Origin: Vibrio sinaloensis
GTDB taxonomy: Bacteria > Pseudomonadota > Gammaproteobacteria > Enterobacterales > Vibrionaceae
Direction: 5' to 3'
DNA: 64,000 nucleotides
Assembly (NCBI RefSeq): GCF_023195835.1
Contig: NZ_CP096199.1
Location: 558,001-622,000 of the forward strand
Part shown: piece by piece, positions 49,698-59,051 of the stretch
How the letters are laid out: every line of letters begins with the position of its first letter
Numbering within the stretch: the stretch's first letter is position 1
Notes under the pieces: generated by a model
Databases searched by the model: none
What the model was told of the DNA's origin: nothing
Seen by the model: the letters and a program-made list of their open reading frames with translations, nothing else
Made by a program: the position numbers and the translations under genes

Positions 49698-49774
49698 CGA
49701 TAACGAATACATGGAGTAACGTTATCGAGAGTGGCAACGCTTCAAATTATGGGCGTTGCTAGTATACGTTAGAC
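49698..49774. other. attC-like imperfect palindrome
   Basis: Immediately after the XapX stop, TAACGAATAC (49701-49710) is complementary to GTATACGTTA (49762-49771) at nine of ten positions. An inner stem GCAACGC (49734-49740) pairs with GCGTTGC (49753-49759). The right end GTTAGAC (49768-49774) fits the integron core GTTRRRY. The left end does not fit RYYYAAC. A second inverted repeat CGATAACG/CGTTATCG (49698-49727) overlaps it. It could be an integron attC relic or only a hairpin. Confidence 0.35.
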
Positions 49775-49956
49775 ACCGCAATCGCAGATTGTTGTGCCAT
49801 AGACCAAACTGGTACTGTGCGGTGACAAGGATAGCAATTGGCATATTTTCGCTGTATATGCCGAGTCTTCAGGGAACCAAGTCCGTTCATTAATGACTGC
49901 CGTTCTGGGCATGAGCTCAGAACCGTAACTTTTTTGAATATTGATCGGAGATAGAA

Positions 49957-50733
49957 ATGAGCGATTTAAAAGCAGCAGCACTACGTGCACTAAAACTTAT
50001 GGACCTAACTACGCTGAATGATGACGACACTGACGCGAAAGTTATTTCACTATGTCATGACGCAAAATCAGCAGTAGGTAACACAGCTGCGATCTGTATT
50101 TACCCTCGCTTTATTCCTATTGCTAAGAAGACACTTCGTGAGCAAGGTACACCAGACATTCGCATTGCGACTGTAACTAACTTCCCACACGGTAACGACG
50201 ACATCGAAATCGCTGTTGCTGAGACCAAAGCAGCCGTCAATTATGGCGCAGATGAAGTCGACGTGGTGTTCCCATACCGCGCTCTGATGGCTGGTAATGA
50301 AGAGGTGGGCTTTGAGCTTGTTAAGCAATGTAAACAAGCATGTGGTGATATTCTGCTTAAAGTTATCATCGAAACCGGTGAGCTGAAAGAAGAAGCACTC
50401 ATTAAGAAAGCCTCAGAGATCTGCATCAAAGCAGGGGCTGATTTCATCAAAACCTCAACGGGTAAAGTGCCGGTAAACGCAACACCAGAATACGCTCGTA
50501 TGATGTTAGAAGTGATTCGTGACATGGGCGTAGCAGAAACTGTTGGTTTCAAACCCGCTGGTGGCGTACGTACCGCTGAAGATGCAGCCGCTTACCTAGC
50601 AATGGCAGATGACATTCTAGGTGACAACTGGGTAGATGCTCGTCACTACCGTTTTGGCGCATCAAGCCTTTTGACTAACCTACTGAATACATTAGAAGTA
50701 ACGGACGAGACTGCCGATCCAGCAGCTTACTAA
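49957..50733 (+). CDS. deoC: Deoxyribose-phosphate aldolase
   Basis: This 258-residue class I aldolase splits deoxyribose 5-phosphate into glyceraldehyde 3-phosphate and acetaldehyde. The Schiff-base lysine is Lys165 in [10 protein letters not shown]. The second catalytic lysine is Lys199 in GFKPAGG, and Asp102 lies in DEVDVVFPY. Start and length match the family. It is the first gene of deoCABD, separated from deoA by an ERIC-like element. Confidence 0.97.
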   Translation: MSDLKAAALRALKLMDLTTLNDDDTDAKVISLCHDAKSAVGNTAAICIYPRFIPIAKKTLREQGTPDIRIATVTNFPHGNDDIEIAVAETKAAVNYGADEVDVVFPYRALMAGNEEVGFELVKQCKQACGDILLKVIIETGELKEEALIKKASEICIKAGADFIKTSTGKVPVNATPEYARMMLEVIRDMGVAETVGFKPAGGVRTAEDAAAYLAMADDILGDNWVDARHYRFGASSLLTNLLNTLEVTDETADPAAY

Positions 50734-50743
50734 TTTTCTCTTC

Positions 50744-50851
50744 CTATTTGACGCCGCAGCGTTGTTGACTGCGTAAGTTCATCCTAATCACATAGAGCCT
50801 CTATGCTCATAGGACTGAACTTCCTAGTCGCCTAGCTGCAATGCCAAATAG
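50744..50851. repeat. ERIC-like element after deoC
   Basis: CTATTTG (50744-50750) and CAAATAG (50845-50851) close a palindromic element of about 108 bases. Its inner part includes CGTTGTTGACTGCGTAAGTTC and AATCACATAGAG, recalling the ERIC core. It lies between deoC and deoA and would be transcribed within the operon. Confidence 0.7.
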
Positions 50852-50957
50852 TTTGAGAGTAGACAAAAACAAAGTCTGTTTGGTGGAGTGTCCACAAGGC
50901 ACTCCACATTACCTCTTTACCTTATAACCATCGCTTGCTACAGCGTGGGAGGACCTA

Positions 50958-52286
50958 ATGTATTTACCTCAAGAAATCATTCGTAAAAAACGTGATGGCG
51001 AAGTGTTGACCGCTGAAGAAATCAACTTCTTCATTCAAGGCGTGGCGGATAACAGCGTTTCTGAAGGCCAGATTGCGGCCTTTGCCATGGCGATTTTCTT
51101 TAATGAAATGACTATGCCAGAGCGCATCGCACTCACTTGTGCAATGCGTGATTCAGGTATGGTGATTGACTGGAGCCACAAACAGTTTGGTGGCCCTATC
51201 GTGGATAAACACTCAACCGGTGGTGTGGGTGACGTAACGTCATTGATGCTTGGCCCTATGGTCGCAGCATGTGGTGGTTTTGTTCCAATGATCTCAGGTC
51301 GTGGTCTTGGCCATACTGGTGGTACGCTCGACAAGCTAGAGTCAATCCCTGGCTACAACATCACACCAACCAACGAAGTGTTTGGTGATGTGACTAAAGA
51401 CGCAGGCGTCGCCATTATCGGTCAAACTGGCGACCTTGCTCCAGCAGATAAGCGGGTGTACGCCACCCGTGACATCACGGCGACAGTCGATAATATCTCG
51501 CTTATCACAGCATCAATCCTGTCGAAAAAACTGGCTGCAGGCCTTGAGTCTCTAGTCATGGACGTAAAAGTAGGTTCAGGCGCGTTTATGCCAACTTACG
51601 AAGCGTCAGAAGAGCTCGCTAAGTCGATTGTCGCGGTTGCCAATGGTGCAGGTACCAAAACAACGGCCATTCTTACCGATATGAACCAAGTACTTGCATC
51701 ATCTGCGGGTAACGCACTGGAGGTGCGTGAAGCGGTTCAGTTCTTGACCGGTGAATACCGTAACCCTCGTCTTCTCGAAGTGACCATGGCGTCATGTGCA
51801 GAAATGTTGGTACTAGGCAAGCTAGCTGACAATACTGAAGATGCGCGTGCCAAGTTGATGCAAGTGCTGGATAACGGCAAGGCTGCTGAGTGCTTTGGTA
51901 AGATGGTGGCAGGCCTTGGTGGCCCTGCGGATTTCGTTGAAAACTACGATAACTACCTAGAGAAAGCGGAGGTTGTGAAGCCAGTATTTGCTGACGAATC
52001 TGGCGTGGTGTCCGCGATGGATACACGTGCGATTGGTATGGCAGTGGTTGCTATGGGTGGTGGTCGCCGTGTCGCGACAGACACCATCGACTACGCCGTG
52101 GGTTTTGACCAGTTTATCCGCCTAGGTGAAGAAGCTTCAAATGATAAGCCTCTTGCAGTGATTCACGCTCGCAGTGAAGCGCAGTGGCAGGAAGCGGCAG
52201 AAGCATTGAAAAAAGCGATCGTCATCGGTGGTGAGTACACACCAACGCCAGAGGTGTATCGTCAGATTCGCGCTGAAGACATCTAA
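50958..52286 (+). CDS. deoA: Thymidine phosphorylase
   Basis: This 442-residue protein phosphorolyses thymidine and deoxyuridine to base plus deoxyribose 1-phosphate. The phosphate-binding [13 protein letters not shown], the family signature [16 protein letters not shown], and [12 protein letters not shown] are present. The start ATG follows GGGAGGACC. It is the second gene of the deo cluster, with long repeat-bearing spacers on both sides. Confidence 0.97.
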   Translation: MYLPQEIIRKKRDGEVLTAEEINFFIQGVADNSVSEGQIAAFAMAIFFNEMTMPERIALTCAMRDSGMVIDWSHKQFGGPIVDKHSTGGVGDVTSLMLGPMVAACGGFVPMISGRGLGHTGGTLDKLESIPGYNITPTNEVFGDVTKDAGVAIIGQTGDLAPADKRVYATRDITATVDNISLITASILSKKLAAGLESLVMDVKVGSGAFMPTYEASEELAKSIVAVANGAGTKTTAILTDMNQVLASSAGNALEVREAVQFLTGEYRNPRLLEVTMASCAEMLVLGKLADNTEDARAKLMQVLDNGKAAECFGKMVAGLGGPADFVENYDNYLEKAEVVKPVFADESGVVSAMDTRAIGMAVVAMGGGRRVATDTIDYAVGFDQFIRLGEEASNDKPLAVIHARSEAQWQEAAEALKKAIVIGGEYTPTPEVYRQIRAEDI

Positions 52287-52292
52287 ACTTTT

Positions 52293-52419
52293 CATATTTG
52301 AACTTGCAGCGGCGTTAACTGCACTCGCTCACCGGAACGCCGGCCGTCCCAGTCACATAGACGAGCTATGCTTAGGGGGTTCGCTTGCTTGTTGCCGTGC
52401 TGCAAGTCCAACTATTTTG
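52293..52419. repeat. ERIC-like element after deoA, with a small insertion
   Basis: ACTTGCAGC near the left end pairs with GCTGCAAGT near the right end. The interior GCACTCGCTCACC ... CCAGTCACATAG ... GCTATGCTTAGGGGGTTCGC closely follows the ERIC consensus. About 14 extra bases (GGAACGCCGGCCGT) separate CTCACC from CCAGTCAC, which are nearly contiguous in ERIC. Confidence 0.8.
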
Positions 52420-52438
52420 AGTTGAATTATTAAAATTA

Positions 52439-52473
52439 GATTGGTCGATTTGAGTGTTTGCTCTCGACCAATC
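52439..52473 (+). promoter_or_regulatory. Perfect 10-bp hairpin in the deoB leader
   Basis: GATTGGTCGA (52439-52448) pairs with TCGACCAATC (52464-52473) around a 15-base loop, ending just before the deoB ribosome-binding site AGAGGAAGAGA. There is no T-run. It may be an mRNA processing or stability element, or an operator. Confidence 0.45.
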
Positions 52474-52487
52474 AGAGGAAGAGAGCA

Positions 52488-53708
52488 ATGAAAAGAGCAT
52501 TTATTTTAGTCTTAGACTCATTCGGTATTGGTGCGACTGCCGATGCTGATAAGTTTGGTGATGTGGGTTCTGACACCTTAGGTCATATTGCCGAGCAGTG
52601 TGAGAAAGGGTTGGCGGATAACGCTGAGCGCAGCGGTCCACTTCGCTTACCAAATCTATCTAAGCTTGGTCTTGCAATGGCTCACAAAGAGTCAACAGGT
52701 AACTTTGCACCGGGTCTGGATGCGGATGCAGAAATCATTGGCGCATACGGTCACGCAGCAGAGCTATCTTCTGGTAAAGACACCCCTTCTGGTCACTGGG
52801 AAATCGCGGGTGTTCCGGTTCTGTTTGATTGGGGCTACTTTACCGACAAAGAGAATAGCTTCCCGAAAGCGCTCACCGATCGCATTCTTGAGCGTGCAGG
52901 TCTAGATGGCTTCCTAGGTAACTGCCACTCTTCTGGTACCGAGATCCTAGACAACCTGGGTGAAGAACACATGAAGACAGGCCTGCCAATCTTCTACACC
53001 TCGGCTGACTCAGTATTCCAAATTGCGTGTCATGAAGAGACATTCGGTTTAGACCGCTTATTAGAGCTATGCCAAATCGCTCGTGAAGAGCTTGAAGATT
53101 ACAACATTGGCCGTGTTATCGCTCGTCCATTCATTGGCCCAGGTAAAGGCCAGTTTGAACGTACTGGTAACCGTCGTGACTTATCTGTTGAGCCACCATC
53201 AGCAACGATTCTGCAGAAGCTAGTTGATGAGAAGGACGGTGAAGTCCATTCAATTGGTAAGATCTCTGATATTTACGCTGGCTGTGGTATCACCAAGAAA
53301 ACCAAAGCAACAGGCATTCCTGCCCTATTTGAGGCCACAAAAGATGCCATCAAAGAAGCCGGTGACAATACGATCGTATTCACCAACTTTGTTGATTTCG
53401 ACTCAGCTTACGGCCACCGCCGCGACGTTGCGGGTTACGCTGCCGCGTTAGAGTACTTTGATGGTCGTATTCATGAGGTGATGGAGATGATGCAAGACGA
53501 CGACTTGCTGATCCTGACCGCAGACCATGGTTGTGACCCTACTTGGCCTGGTACTGATCATACTCGCGAACATATCCCAGTCATTGTATACGGTAAAAAA
53601 GTACCAGCAGGCTCACTTGGCTTGCGAGACAGCTTTGCTGACATTGGCCAGACTCTGGCAAGCTACTTTGGTACTTCACCAATGGATTACGGTAAGAACT
53701 TTTTGTAA
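52488..53708 (+). CDS. deoB: Phosphopentomutase
   Basis: From the ATG at 52488 the protein is 406 residues and begins [20 protein letters not shown], which contains the metal-binding Asp of the alkaline phosphatase superfamily. Further metal ligands lie in [17 protein letters not shown] and [19 protein letters not shown]. It converts ribose or deoxyribose 1-phosphate to the 5-phosphate, linking DeoA and DeoD to DeoC. The upstream in-frame extension to 52458 covers the leader hairpin and is unlikely to be translated. Confidence 0.97.
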   Translation: MKRAFILVLDSFGIGATADADKFGDVGSDTLGHIAEQCEKGLADNAERSGPLRLPNLSKLGLAMAHKESTGNFAPGLDADAEIIGAYGHAAELSSGKDTPSGHWEIAGVPVLFDWGYFTDKENSFPKALTDRILERAGLDGFLGNCHSSGTEILDNLGEEHMKTGLPIFYTSADSVFQIACHEETFGLDRLLELCQIAREELEDYNIGRVIARPFIGPGKGQFERTGNRRDLSVEPPSATILQKLVDEKDGEVHSIGKISDIYAGCGITKKTKATGIPALFEATKDAIKEAGDNTIVFTNFVDFDSAYGHRRDVAGYAAALEYFDGRIHEVMEMMQDDDLLILTADHGCDPTWPGTDHTREHIPVIVYGKKVPAGSLGLRDSFADIGQTLASYFGTSPMDYGKNFL

Positions 53709-53722
53709 TCACCACTTATTCC

Positions 53723-53750
53723 AATAGAGGGCTTGTCCCTCTATTCTTTT
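53723..53750 (+). terminator. Weak terminator or attenuator between deoB and deoD
   Basis: AATAGAGG/CCTCTATT with a short loop is followed by CTTTTG. It lies inside the deo cluster 28 bases before the deoD start, so it may lower deoD expression instead of ending transcription completely. Confidence 0.6.
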
Positions 53751-53777
53751 GTTATTACTAACTAAGGACATAGAATC

Positions 53778-54497
53778 ATGGCAACTCCACATATCAACGC
53801 AGAAATGGGCGCATTTGCAGACGTCGTATTAATGCCTGGTGACCCACTACGTGCAAAATACATTGCAGAAACGTTTTTGGAAGATGTGGTTCAAGTATGT
53901 GACGTACGTAATATGTGCGGTTTCACTGGCACCTATAAAGGTCGCAAAGTATCAGTGATGGGACATGGTATGGGTATTCCATCTTGTTCGATTTACGCCA
54001 CCGAGCTTATTAAAGACTTTGGTGTGAAAAAGATCATTCGTGTCGGTAGCTGTGGTGCGGTAAGCGAAGACATCAAAGTTCGCGATGTGGTCATCGGTAT
54101 GGGTGCATGTACAGACTCAAAAGTGAACCGTATCCGTTTTAAAGGTCATGACTTTGCTGCTATCGCTGACTACAAAATGGTACGTGCAGCTGAAGATGCA
54201 GCAAAAGCGCGCGGCATTGAAGTCAAAGTAGGTAACCTATTCTCAGCCGAGCTGTTCTACACGCCTGATCCAGAGATGTTTGATGTAATGGACAAATACG
54301 GCATTGTTGGTGTTGAGATGGAAGCGGCGGGTATCTACGGTGTGTGTGCCGAGTACGGTGCTAAAGCACTGACTATCTGTACCGTATCTGACCACATTAA
54401 GACGGGTGAGCAAACGACGTCTGATGAGCGTCAAACCACCTTTAACGATATGATGGTGATCGCGCTTGACTCTGTTCTTCTCGGTGATGCTGAGTAG
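53778..54497 (+). CDS. deoD: Purine nucleoside phosphorylase DeoD
   Basis: This 239-residue hexameric phosphorylase has [16 protein letters not shown] (phosphate site), [27 protein letters not shown], and [16 protein letters not shown]. It releases purine bases from nucleosides as (deoxy)ribose 1-phosphate. Last gene of deoCABD, it is followed by a repeat-rich intergenic element rather than a simple terminator. Confidence 0.97.
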   Translation: MATPHINAEMGAFADVVLMPGDPLRAKYIAETFLEDVVQVCDVRNMCGFTGTYKGRKVSVMGHGMGIPSCSIYATELIKDFGVKKIIRVGSCGAVSEDIKVRDVVIGMGACTDSKVNRIRFKGHDFAAIADYKMVRAAEDAAKARGIEVKVGNLFSAELFYTPDPEMFDVMDKYGIVGVEMEAAGIYGVCAEYGAKALTICTVSDHIKTGEQTTSDERQTTFNDMMVIALDSVLLGDAE

Positions 54498-54499
54498 TT

Positions 54500-54663
54500 G
54501 AGAACGGGCTTCGTCCTGCGAGAAATTAGACCGGGCTGCGCCCTTCGAGAGGGGCTTTTGATGAGCGAGTCGAAAGTTGCCGGCAGTACTGGCGAATGTT
54601 TAAGTTTAATTGTTTGAATTTAAAAGAAAAGGCTTGACGTATACGGTCAAGCCTTACAAGATT
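54500..54663. repeat. Dispersed intergenic element, copy A (body)
   Basis: This body is shared with 60436-60623. Common stretches are CGGGCTTCG followed by CCTGCGAGAA, then GGGGCTTTTGATGAGCGAG with TCGAAAGTTGC, a TTTAATT...TGAATTT segment, and a perfect inverted repeat (here AAGGCTTGAC/GTCAAGCCTT, 54629-54655, loop GTATACG). On the minus strand the stem is followed by TTTTC, so it can terminate the ytjB transcript. Function is unknown. Confidence 0.8.
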
Positions 54664-54817
54664 TTCTCGCTTCTCGCTTCTCGCTTCTCGCTTCTCGCTT
54701 CTCGCTTCTCGCTTCTCGCTTCTCGCTTCTCGCTTCTCGCTTCTCGCTTCTCGCTTCTCGCTTCTCGCTTCTCGCTTCTCGCTTCTCGCTTCTCGCTTCT
54801 CGCTTCTCGCTTCTCGC
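54664..54817. repeat. Heptanucleotide tandem array (TTCTCGC)22
   Basis: There are 22 perfect copies of a seven-base unit without interruption. The array ends two bases before the ytjB stop codon at 54820-54822. On the minus strand it would be a purine-rich (GCGAGAA)n 3' UTR between the stop codon and the terminator stem. Seven is not a multiple of three, and the plus-strand frame across it is a repeat artefact. Confidence 0.97.
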
Positions 54818-54819
54818 TT

Positions 54820-55425
54820 CTAGACATCCTTAAGCAAAAGGTTTTCGCCTTTGCGTTTGGTGGGTTTGCGTCTAAAAATCAAGGCAATCAATACGCCGGC
54901 CACAAAGCTTAGCCCGACCATGGTGTACATGTAGCGGTCACTTTTGCGGTAGTAGTGGTCTGAAAATGCCGTCAACTTGCCGGTTTCAAAGGTAATGCGT
55001 ACAAAACCAATCACGGTATTGTCTCGAATGACGGGCTCAACGAGCTGCTGTTTTCCGATACGAGCGGTTTGCAGTGGTGTATCTAAGCCAAGCATCTCAC
55101 GTACCGTTTTTCCGTTGTCACTGGCGGCGAGCTTAACGCCTTCGGCGTCATAGATAGTAGCATCAACCACGAGGTTATCTTGTGCTAACTGATTCGTGAG
55201 CTTTAACAACTGCTCCTGATCTTGAGCAACGATAAGGTCACTGGCAGAGAGCGAAGCTTGTGAGATCAGAATATCGGTGAGGGTCTCTAACTGGTTGGCT
55301 TGAATCTGTTCGTTACCCTTAGTGATCTTGACACTATTGATGGCAATCGTGGCCACCATAGCAATTAAGCACAGTGTACCCAATACCTTGATGGCGATAC
55401 GAAACGAAAACAGCGATGAGTCCAT
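54820..55425 (-). CDS. ytjB: YtjB/Smp-family membrane protein
   Basis: This 201-residue protein has an N-terminal membrane segment (about 10-30), an extracytoplasmic domain of about 125 residues rich in Leu, Asp and Gln, and a second membrane segment near 165-188. It ends in a basic cytoplasmic tail (FRRKPTKRKGENLLLKDV). This is the YtjB (Smp, also called AhpA) family, whose gene is divergent from serB in E. coli as here. Function is poorly known. The heptamer array begins right after its stop codon. Confidence 0.82.
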   Translation of the reverse strand: MDSSLFSFRIAIKVLGTLCLIAMVATIAINSVKITKGNEQIQANQLETLTDILISQASLSASDLIVAQDQEQLLKLTNQLAQDNLVVDATIYDAEGVKLAASDNGKTVREMLGLDTPLQTARIGKQQLVEPVIRDNTVIGFVRITFETGKLTAFSDHYYRKSDRYMYTMVGLSFVAGVLIALIFRRKPTKRKGENLLLKDV

Positions 55426-55532
55426 TTTCCCACCTAATAGAGAGTTTAATTATACCTAAGTGCATATTGAGACTTGCGTTGATAAATTGCAATAGGTTAA
55501 CGTGTTGAGAGATTTTTTAGGAATTGCCCAAC

Positions 55533-56513
55533 ATGGATACGTTAAAGACCCTTTCAATACGCAAACACATTCCCCTTACTAACCGTTTACCAGAAACGCG
55601 CTTAGCCACTCAGTTCGACAAGGCAGCGGCTGGATGGGTGGTTTACGGTCACTACCTCTGCCCAAGTCAATTTGAAGATATCGACTTCTATGTGGGTGAG
55701 TACAACGCCATCGTTGATGTATGGAAAGTCGGTGATTATGAAGTGGCACTGATGGCTGGCGAGCTTACCGAGCAACATGAAGAGATTTTGCAAGCGCTTG
55801 AGCTCGATTATTCCTCTCTTAATGATGTGCCTGAGCTTTCAAAGCCAGGTTTAATTGTGCTCGATATGGACTCCACGGCTATTCAAATTGAATGTATTGA
55901 TGAGATTGCAAAACTGGCAGGCGTCGGCGAGGAGGTGGCGGAAGTCACCGAACGGGCGATGCAAGGTGAGCTCGACTTCGAACAAAGCTTGCGTCAACGC
56001 GTGGGTAAGTTAGCCGGTGCGGATGAGTCGATTTTGCAGCAAGTACGTAATGTGCTACCTCTGATGCCCGACTTGCCGGAGTTAATTGCAACGCTGCAGC
56101 GATTTGGTTGGAAAACCGCAATCGCCTCAGGCGGCTTTACTTATTTTTCTGATCATCTGCAACAGTTACTCGGCTTGGACCATGCTCAGTCAAATCAGTT
56201 AGAAATCGTTGAGGGTAAATTGACCGGAAAAGTATTGGGTGATGTGGTGTGCGCGCAGACCAAAGCGGATATTTTGGTCCAACTGGCAGAGCAATTTGAC
56301 ATTGAGCCTCACAACACTATTGCCGTGGGTGATGGCGCCAATGACTTAGTGATGATGAAAGCAGCCGGTCTTGGGATAGCGTATCATGCGAAACCGAAAG
56401 TCGAGCAAGCGGCGCAAAGTGCGGTCCGATACGCCGGGCTGGGCGGGATCATCTGTGTTCTCTCTGCGCTACTGGTCAAGCAGAAGCGAGTCAGTCTCAA
56501 ACCCTTAGCATGA
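55533..56513 (+). CDS. serB: Phosphoserine phosphatase SerB
   Basis: From the ATG at 55533 the protein is 326 residues. A TTG nine bases upstream is in frame but coincides with the ribosome-binding region. It is a HAD phosphatase with nucleophile Asp111 in LDMDSTAIQIECIDEIA, then ASGGFTYF and GDGANDLVMM. The N-terminal 100 residues form the ACT-like part found in gammaproteobacterial SerB. It completes serine synthesis. Confidence 0.96.
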   Translation: MDTLKTLSIRKHIPLTNRLPETRLATQFDKAAAGWVVYGHYLCPSQFEDIDFYVGEYNAIVDVWKVGDYEVALMAGELTEQHEEILQALELDYSSLNDVPELSKPGLIVLDMDSTAIQIECIDEIAKLAGVGEEVAEVTERAMQGELDFEQSLRQRVGKLAGADESILQQVRNVLPLMPDLPELIATLQRFGWKTAIASGGFTYFSDHLQQLLGLDHAQSNQLEIVEGKLTGKVLGDVVCAQTKADILVQLAEQFDIEPHNTIAVGDGANDLVMMKAAGLGIAYHAKPKVEQAAQSAVRYAGLGGIICVLSALLVKQKRVSLKPLA

Positions 56514-56518
56514 TAGCA

Positions 56519-56547
56519 AAAGCGAGGCCAAGGCCTCGCTTCTTTTT
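56519..56547. terminator. Terminator between serB and plzC
   Basis: AAGCGAGGCC/GGCCTCGCTT with an AA loop is followed by CTTTTTT and lies between convergent genes. The plus-strand tail is stronger. Confidence 0.88.
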
Positions 56548-56551
56548 TCGG

Positions 56552-58921
56552 TTAACGGGTCAGTTCTAAGCGGATAAGCACCTCTTCTGTAATGTCGGTC
56601 AACTCCCCGTAGCCGACAATGCTCATCATCTCTTTCTCTAAGCTTCGTGCCTGATGCATACTGATTTGTGTCAACTCATTGAGGTCTTTTCGCACTAGTG
56701 CGGTGATGGGGTCAAAAACCGGCGCACTACAGATGCGAATGGCATAAAACTCGCCCATCGCTTGCGCTTTCTTAACAAACAGCAGCCGCTCTTTCAGGCT
56801 TTCAAAATCGGTACTGAGTTTGGTTTCAACCGATTGAATACGGGTGCCAAACTTGATCGCTGTTAAATATAGTTCATGGTATTGGGGCATTGCCCCCTGA
56901 ATGCGCTTCATTGGCTGGGCTAACAGCGTATTGGTTCGCCCTTTATAAATAGGTGCTAACGAGAAATTTTTCTCATCGCCCAATTTGGCCAAAATTGCCA
57001 AGTACGGCTTGAGCGGATAGTTGACCCCAATCGCTTTCGGCCTCAGACCGCCGGCTTTTTTCTCGACGTAGAGTGGCGAACTGACCATTTTATCCAGCAA
57101 GATGTCATGCAATCCTTCCAACAGTTCGTTGCTCGGTAACAGCTCTTTTTTGGCGATCAGTTTGTCCTGATTGTGGTCGATAAGCTTACCGAAGAAAGCG
57201 ATAGTGCGCATATTTTGGCTCTCTTCGACAATCGCTAATTGTAGCTGCTTACCACTAGGACTAATCCGCACTACAGTATAAGGCACTTCATTCAGCGGCA
57301 GTTTTTTATCATAAAGCTGCAACTCTTTGAAATTTAGGCTGCAGTGATCGCCGGCTTTTAACGAGCACGGGTTTGACAGCGCGAGGCTGATGCCGTGCTT
57401 TGAGATATCTAAACTAAATCCTTCAAATACAGCGCCGTTACTCTGCGACAGAACCACCGGAGACTTGAATTGATAACGTGGCTCTTTGCGTCGAGATTGA
57501 GCATCGAAATAGATACAGGCAGGGTTACTCTCTGGGTTTCGAGCATGTCGGAAGCGATTGAGTTCGCTACTCGCCAGACGCGGCTTATCAGTCAATAGGT
57601 AGTCTTGGCGACTGGATAGATCGGCAATTTCTTGCAATATGCCGCAATGGGTAAGGCTATCGGTTTCGAGGTTGAGCTCATTAGCATGCTCAGCTAATGC
57701 CTGGCGCTCTTCGGCCGAGAGCTCAAATACCGATAGACGAAACGCTTTCCAACTCTCTTTTTTTGCACCGATATGCCAGAACAGTTGACGCTGCTCGCGA
57801 GTCGCTTCTGGCATCATCATTGAGAAAAACAGCGTTTTATCTTTGTGCTCGTGGGTAAACGAGTAGATCACGTTGTTACTGCCACGCATACCCGGAGCGG
57901 TAAGCTGCGCCATGCGTTGTGCGTGAAATAGGCTACTCAGCGCTTGTTGATTACGCTCATCGTGCCAATATTGCCAAATCGGCAAGTTGTTTTCTGTCAT
58001 CAGGGCGAGCTTGAGCTCATCACCACTAAAAAACACCGGCAGATTACAGGTGTGTTTGAGATAGGTATGCTCAAACCCTCGTGAGCGAGCACGAATGATC
58101 TTATCCTGATTGTCGTGTCGTGCTTTTTGATTATCGCTGCTCAATACATGCGCGATCACCAACTCAATGAGATTGCTTGAGTCGAGCTTTAACAAGCGCA
58201 GAAACTTAACCGCATCGTTTTCATACGACTCATCGATGCCGACAATACGGTAAGGAATCGCTTCGTGAATGCCTTCAAGCTCGACCGTTTTACTGAGCTC
58301 AACCAGTTTGACCTCAATCACTTCACCGAGCTTGTAATTAAACGAAGAGGGGACTTTGAACTTAGCGCCGCTTGGTGAAAGATCAACCGTTACGCCATGG
58401 ATAACTTGGCCATTAGCGAGTTGCAGTTCTATTTGCGAGCTGAGTTTAAGGCGGTTTTCTCGCCTTTTGAGGTCGTAGCCGAGATTAATCGGTTCGACAT
58501 CGAGTCCACCGGTGCTGTTGGGGTTGACTTCGGAGCCTAATGGTTTGCCACGCTTTTGCATGACACGAAAGTTATTGTGGGTGTTACACAGGGCTTCCCA
58601 TACCCCTTCGGTATAGCCGCCGAACTTACGGGTGTTCTTATGGTAGGCATTGAAGGCGACGTCATCTAACCAATGTTTGATGCCGTCGAGCTCATATTCG
58701 CGACACTCTCCTTTAACGCGGCCCCGTAAGTCAATCGGCTTAGTACATGGCGCCATAATGCGGTTGAGCTCCATCTTGACCAGTATTTTGACCGATGGTG
58801 GCTCGCCCTCTGTCATTTGACCGAGGAGATAATCAAAATCTTGCGCGTGGTAAGCGGGAATTAGCCGCTCCGCCAGTGAGAGTATTTCTGCTTGCTGCAT
58901 ATTTTTTGTTAGAGTGTCCAT
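56552..58921 (-). CDS. plzC: PilZ-domain c-di-GMP receptor, PlzC-like
   Basis: This 789-residue protein has two PilZ regions with intact c-di-GMP motifs. The first has RRENR at 153-157 and DLSPSG at 180-185. The second begins near residue 474 with RRKEPRYQ, followed about 30 residues later by DISKHG. The N-terminal 150 residues and the long stretch between the PilZ domains match no domain I know. The position between serB and radA corresponds to V. cholerae VC2344 (PlzC), as I recall. The output of PlzC signalling is not defined. No membrane segment is evident, so it is probably cytoplasmic. Confidence 0.87.
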   Translation of the reverse strand: MDTLTKNMQQAEILSLAERLIPAYHAQDFDYLLGQMTEGEPPSVKILVKMELNRIMAPCTKPIDLRGRVKGECREYELDGIKHWLDDVAFNAYHKNTRKFGGYTEGVWEALCNTHNNFRVMQKRGKPLGSEVNPNSTGGLDVEPINLGYDLKRRENRLKLSSQIELQLANGQVIHGVTVDLSPSGAKFKVPSSFNYKLGEVIEVKLVELSKTVELEGIHEAIPYRIVGIDESYENDAVKFLRLLKLDSSNLIELVIAHVLSSDNQKARHDNQDKIIRARSRGFEHTYLKHTCNLPVFFSGDELKLALMTENNLPIWQYWHDERNQQALSSLFHAQRMAQLTAPGMRGSNNVIYSFTHEHKDKTLFFSMMMPEATREQRQLFWHIGAKKESWKAFRLSVFELSAEERQALAEHANELNLETDSLTHCGILQEIADLSSRQDYLLTDKPRLASSELNRFRHARNPESNPACIYFDAQSRRKEPRYQFKSPVVLSQSNGAVFEGFSLDISKHGISLALSNPCSLKAGDHCSLNFKELQLYDKKLPLNEVPYTVVRISPSGKQLQLAIVEESQNMRTIAFFGKLIDHNQDKLIAKKELLPSNELLEGLHDILLDKMVSSPLYVEKKAGGLRPKAIGVNYPLKPYLAILAKLGDEKNFSLAPIYKGRTNTLLAQPMKRIQGAMPQYHELYLTAIKFGTRIQSVETKLSTDFESLKERLLFVKKAQAMGEFYAIRICSAPVFDPITALVRKDLNELTQISMHQARSLEKEMMSIVGYGELTDITEEVLIRLELTR

Positions 58922-59051
58922 TACTCAACATATCGACCTTGATATAAAGATCTTTAATGATATGTTACAGCGAATCAAGTCTCTACAGTGGCACAAACAC
59001 ATCAAGGTGTAGTTTGGCTCACAATTAAACAATTTATTAGTCTGAGGTGAC

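Noticed and set aside
54664..54817. CRISPR array
   Set aside because: The units are only seven bases, contiguous and identical, without spacers, and no cas genes occur in the window.
54610..54912. A plus-strand frame of 100 codons encoding repeated SLLASRF
   Set aside because: It is the heptamer array read through; seven bases repeated give a 21-base, seven-residue periodic peptide. It has no ribosome-binding site and runs antisense into ytjB.
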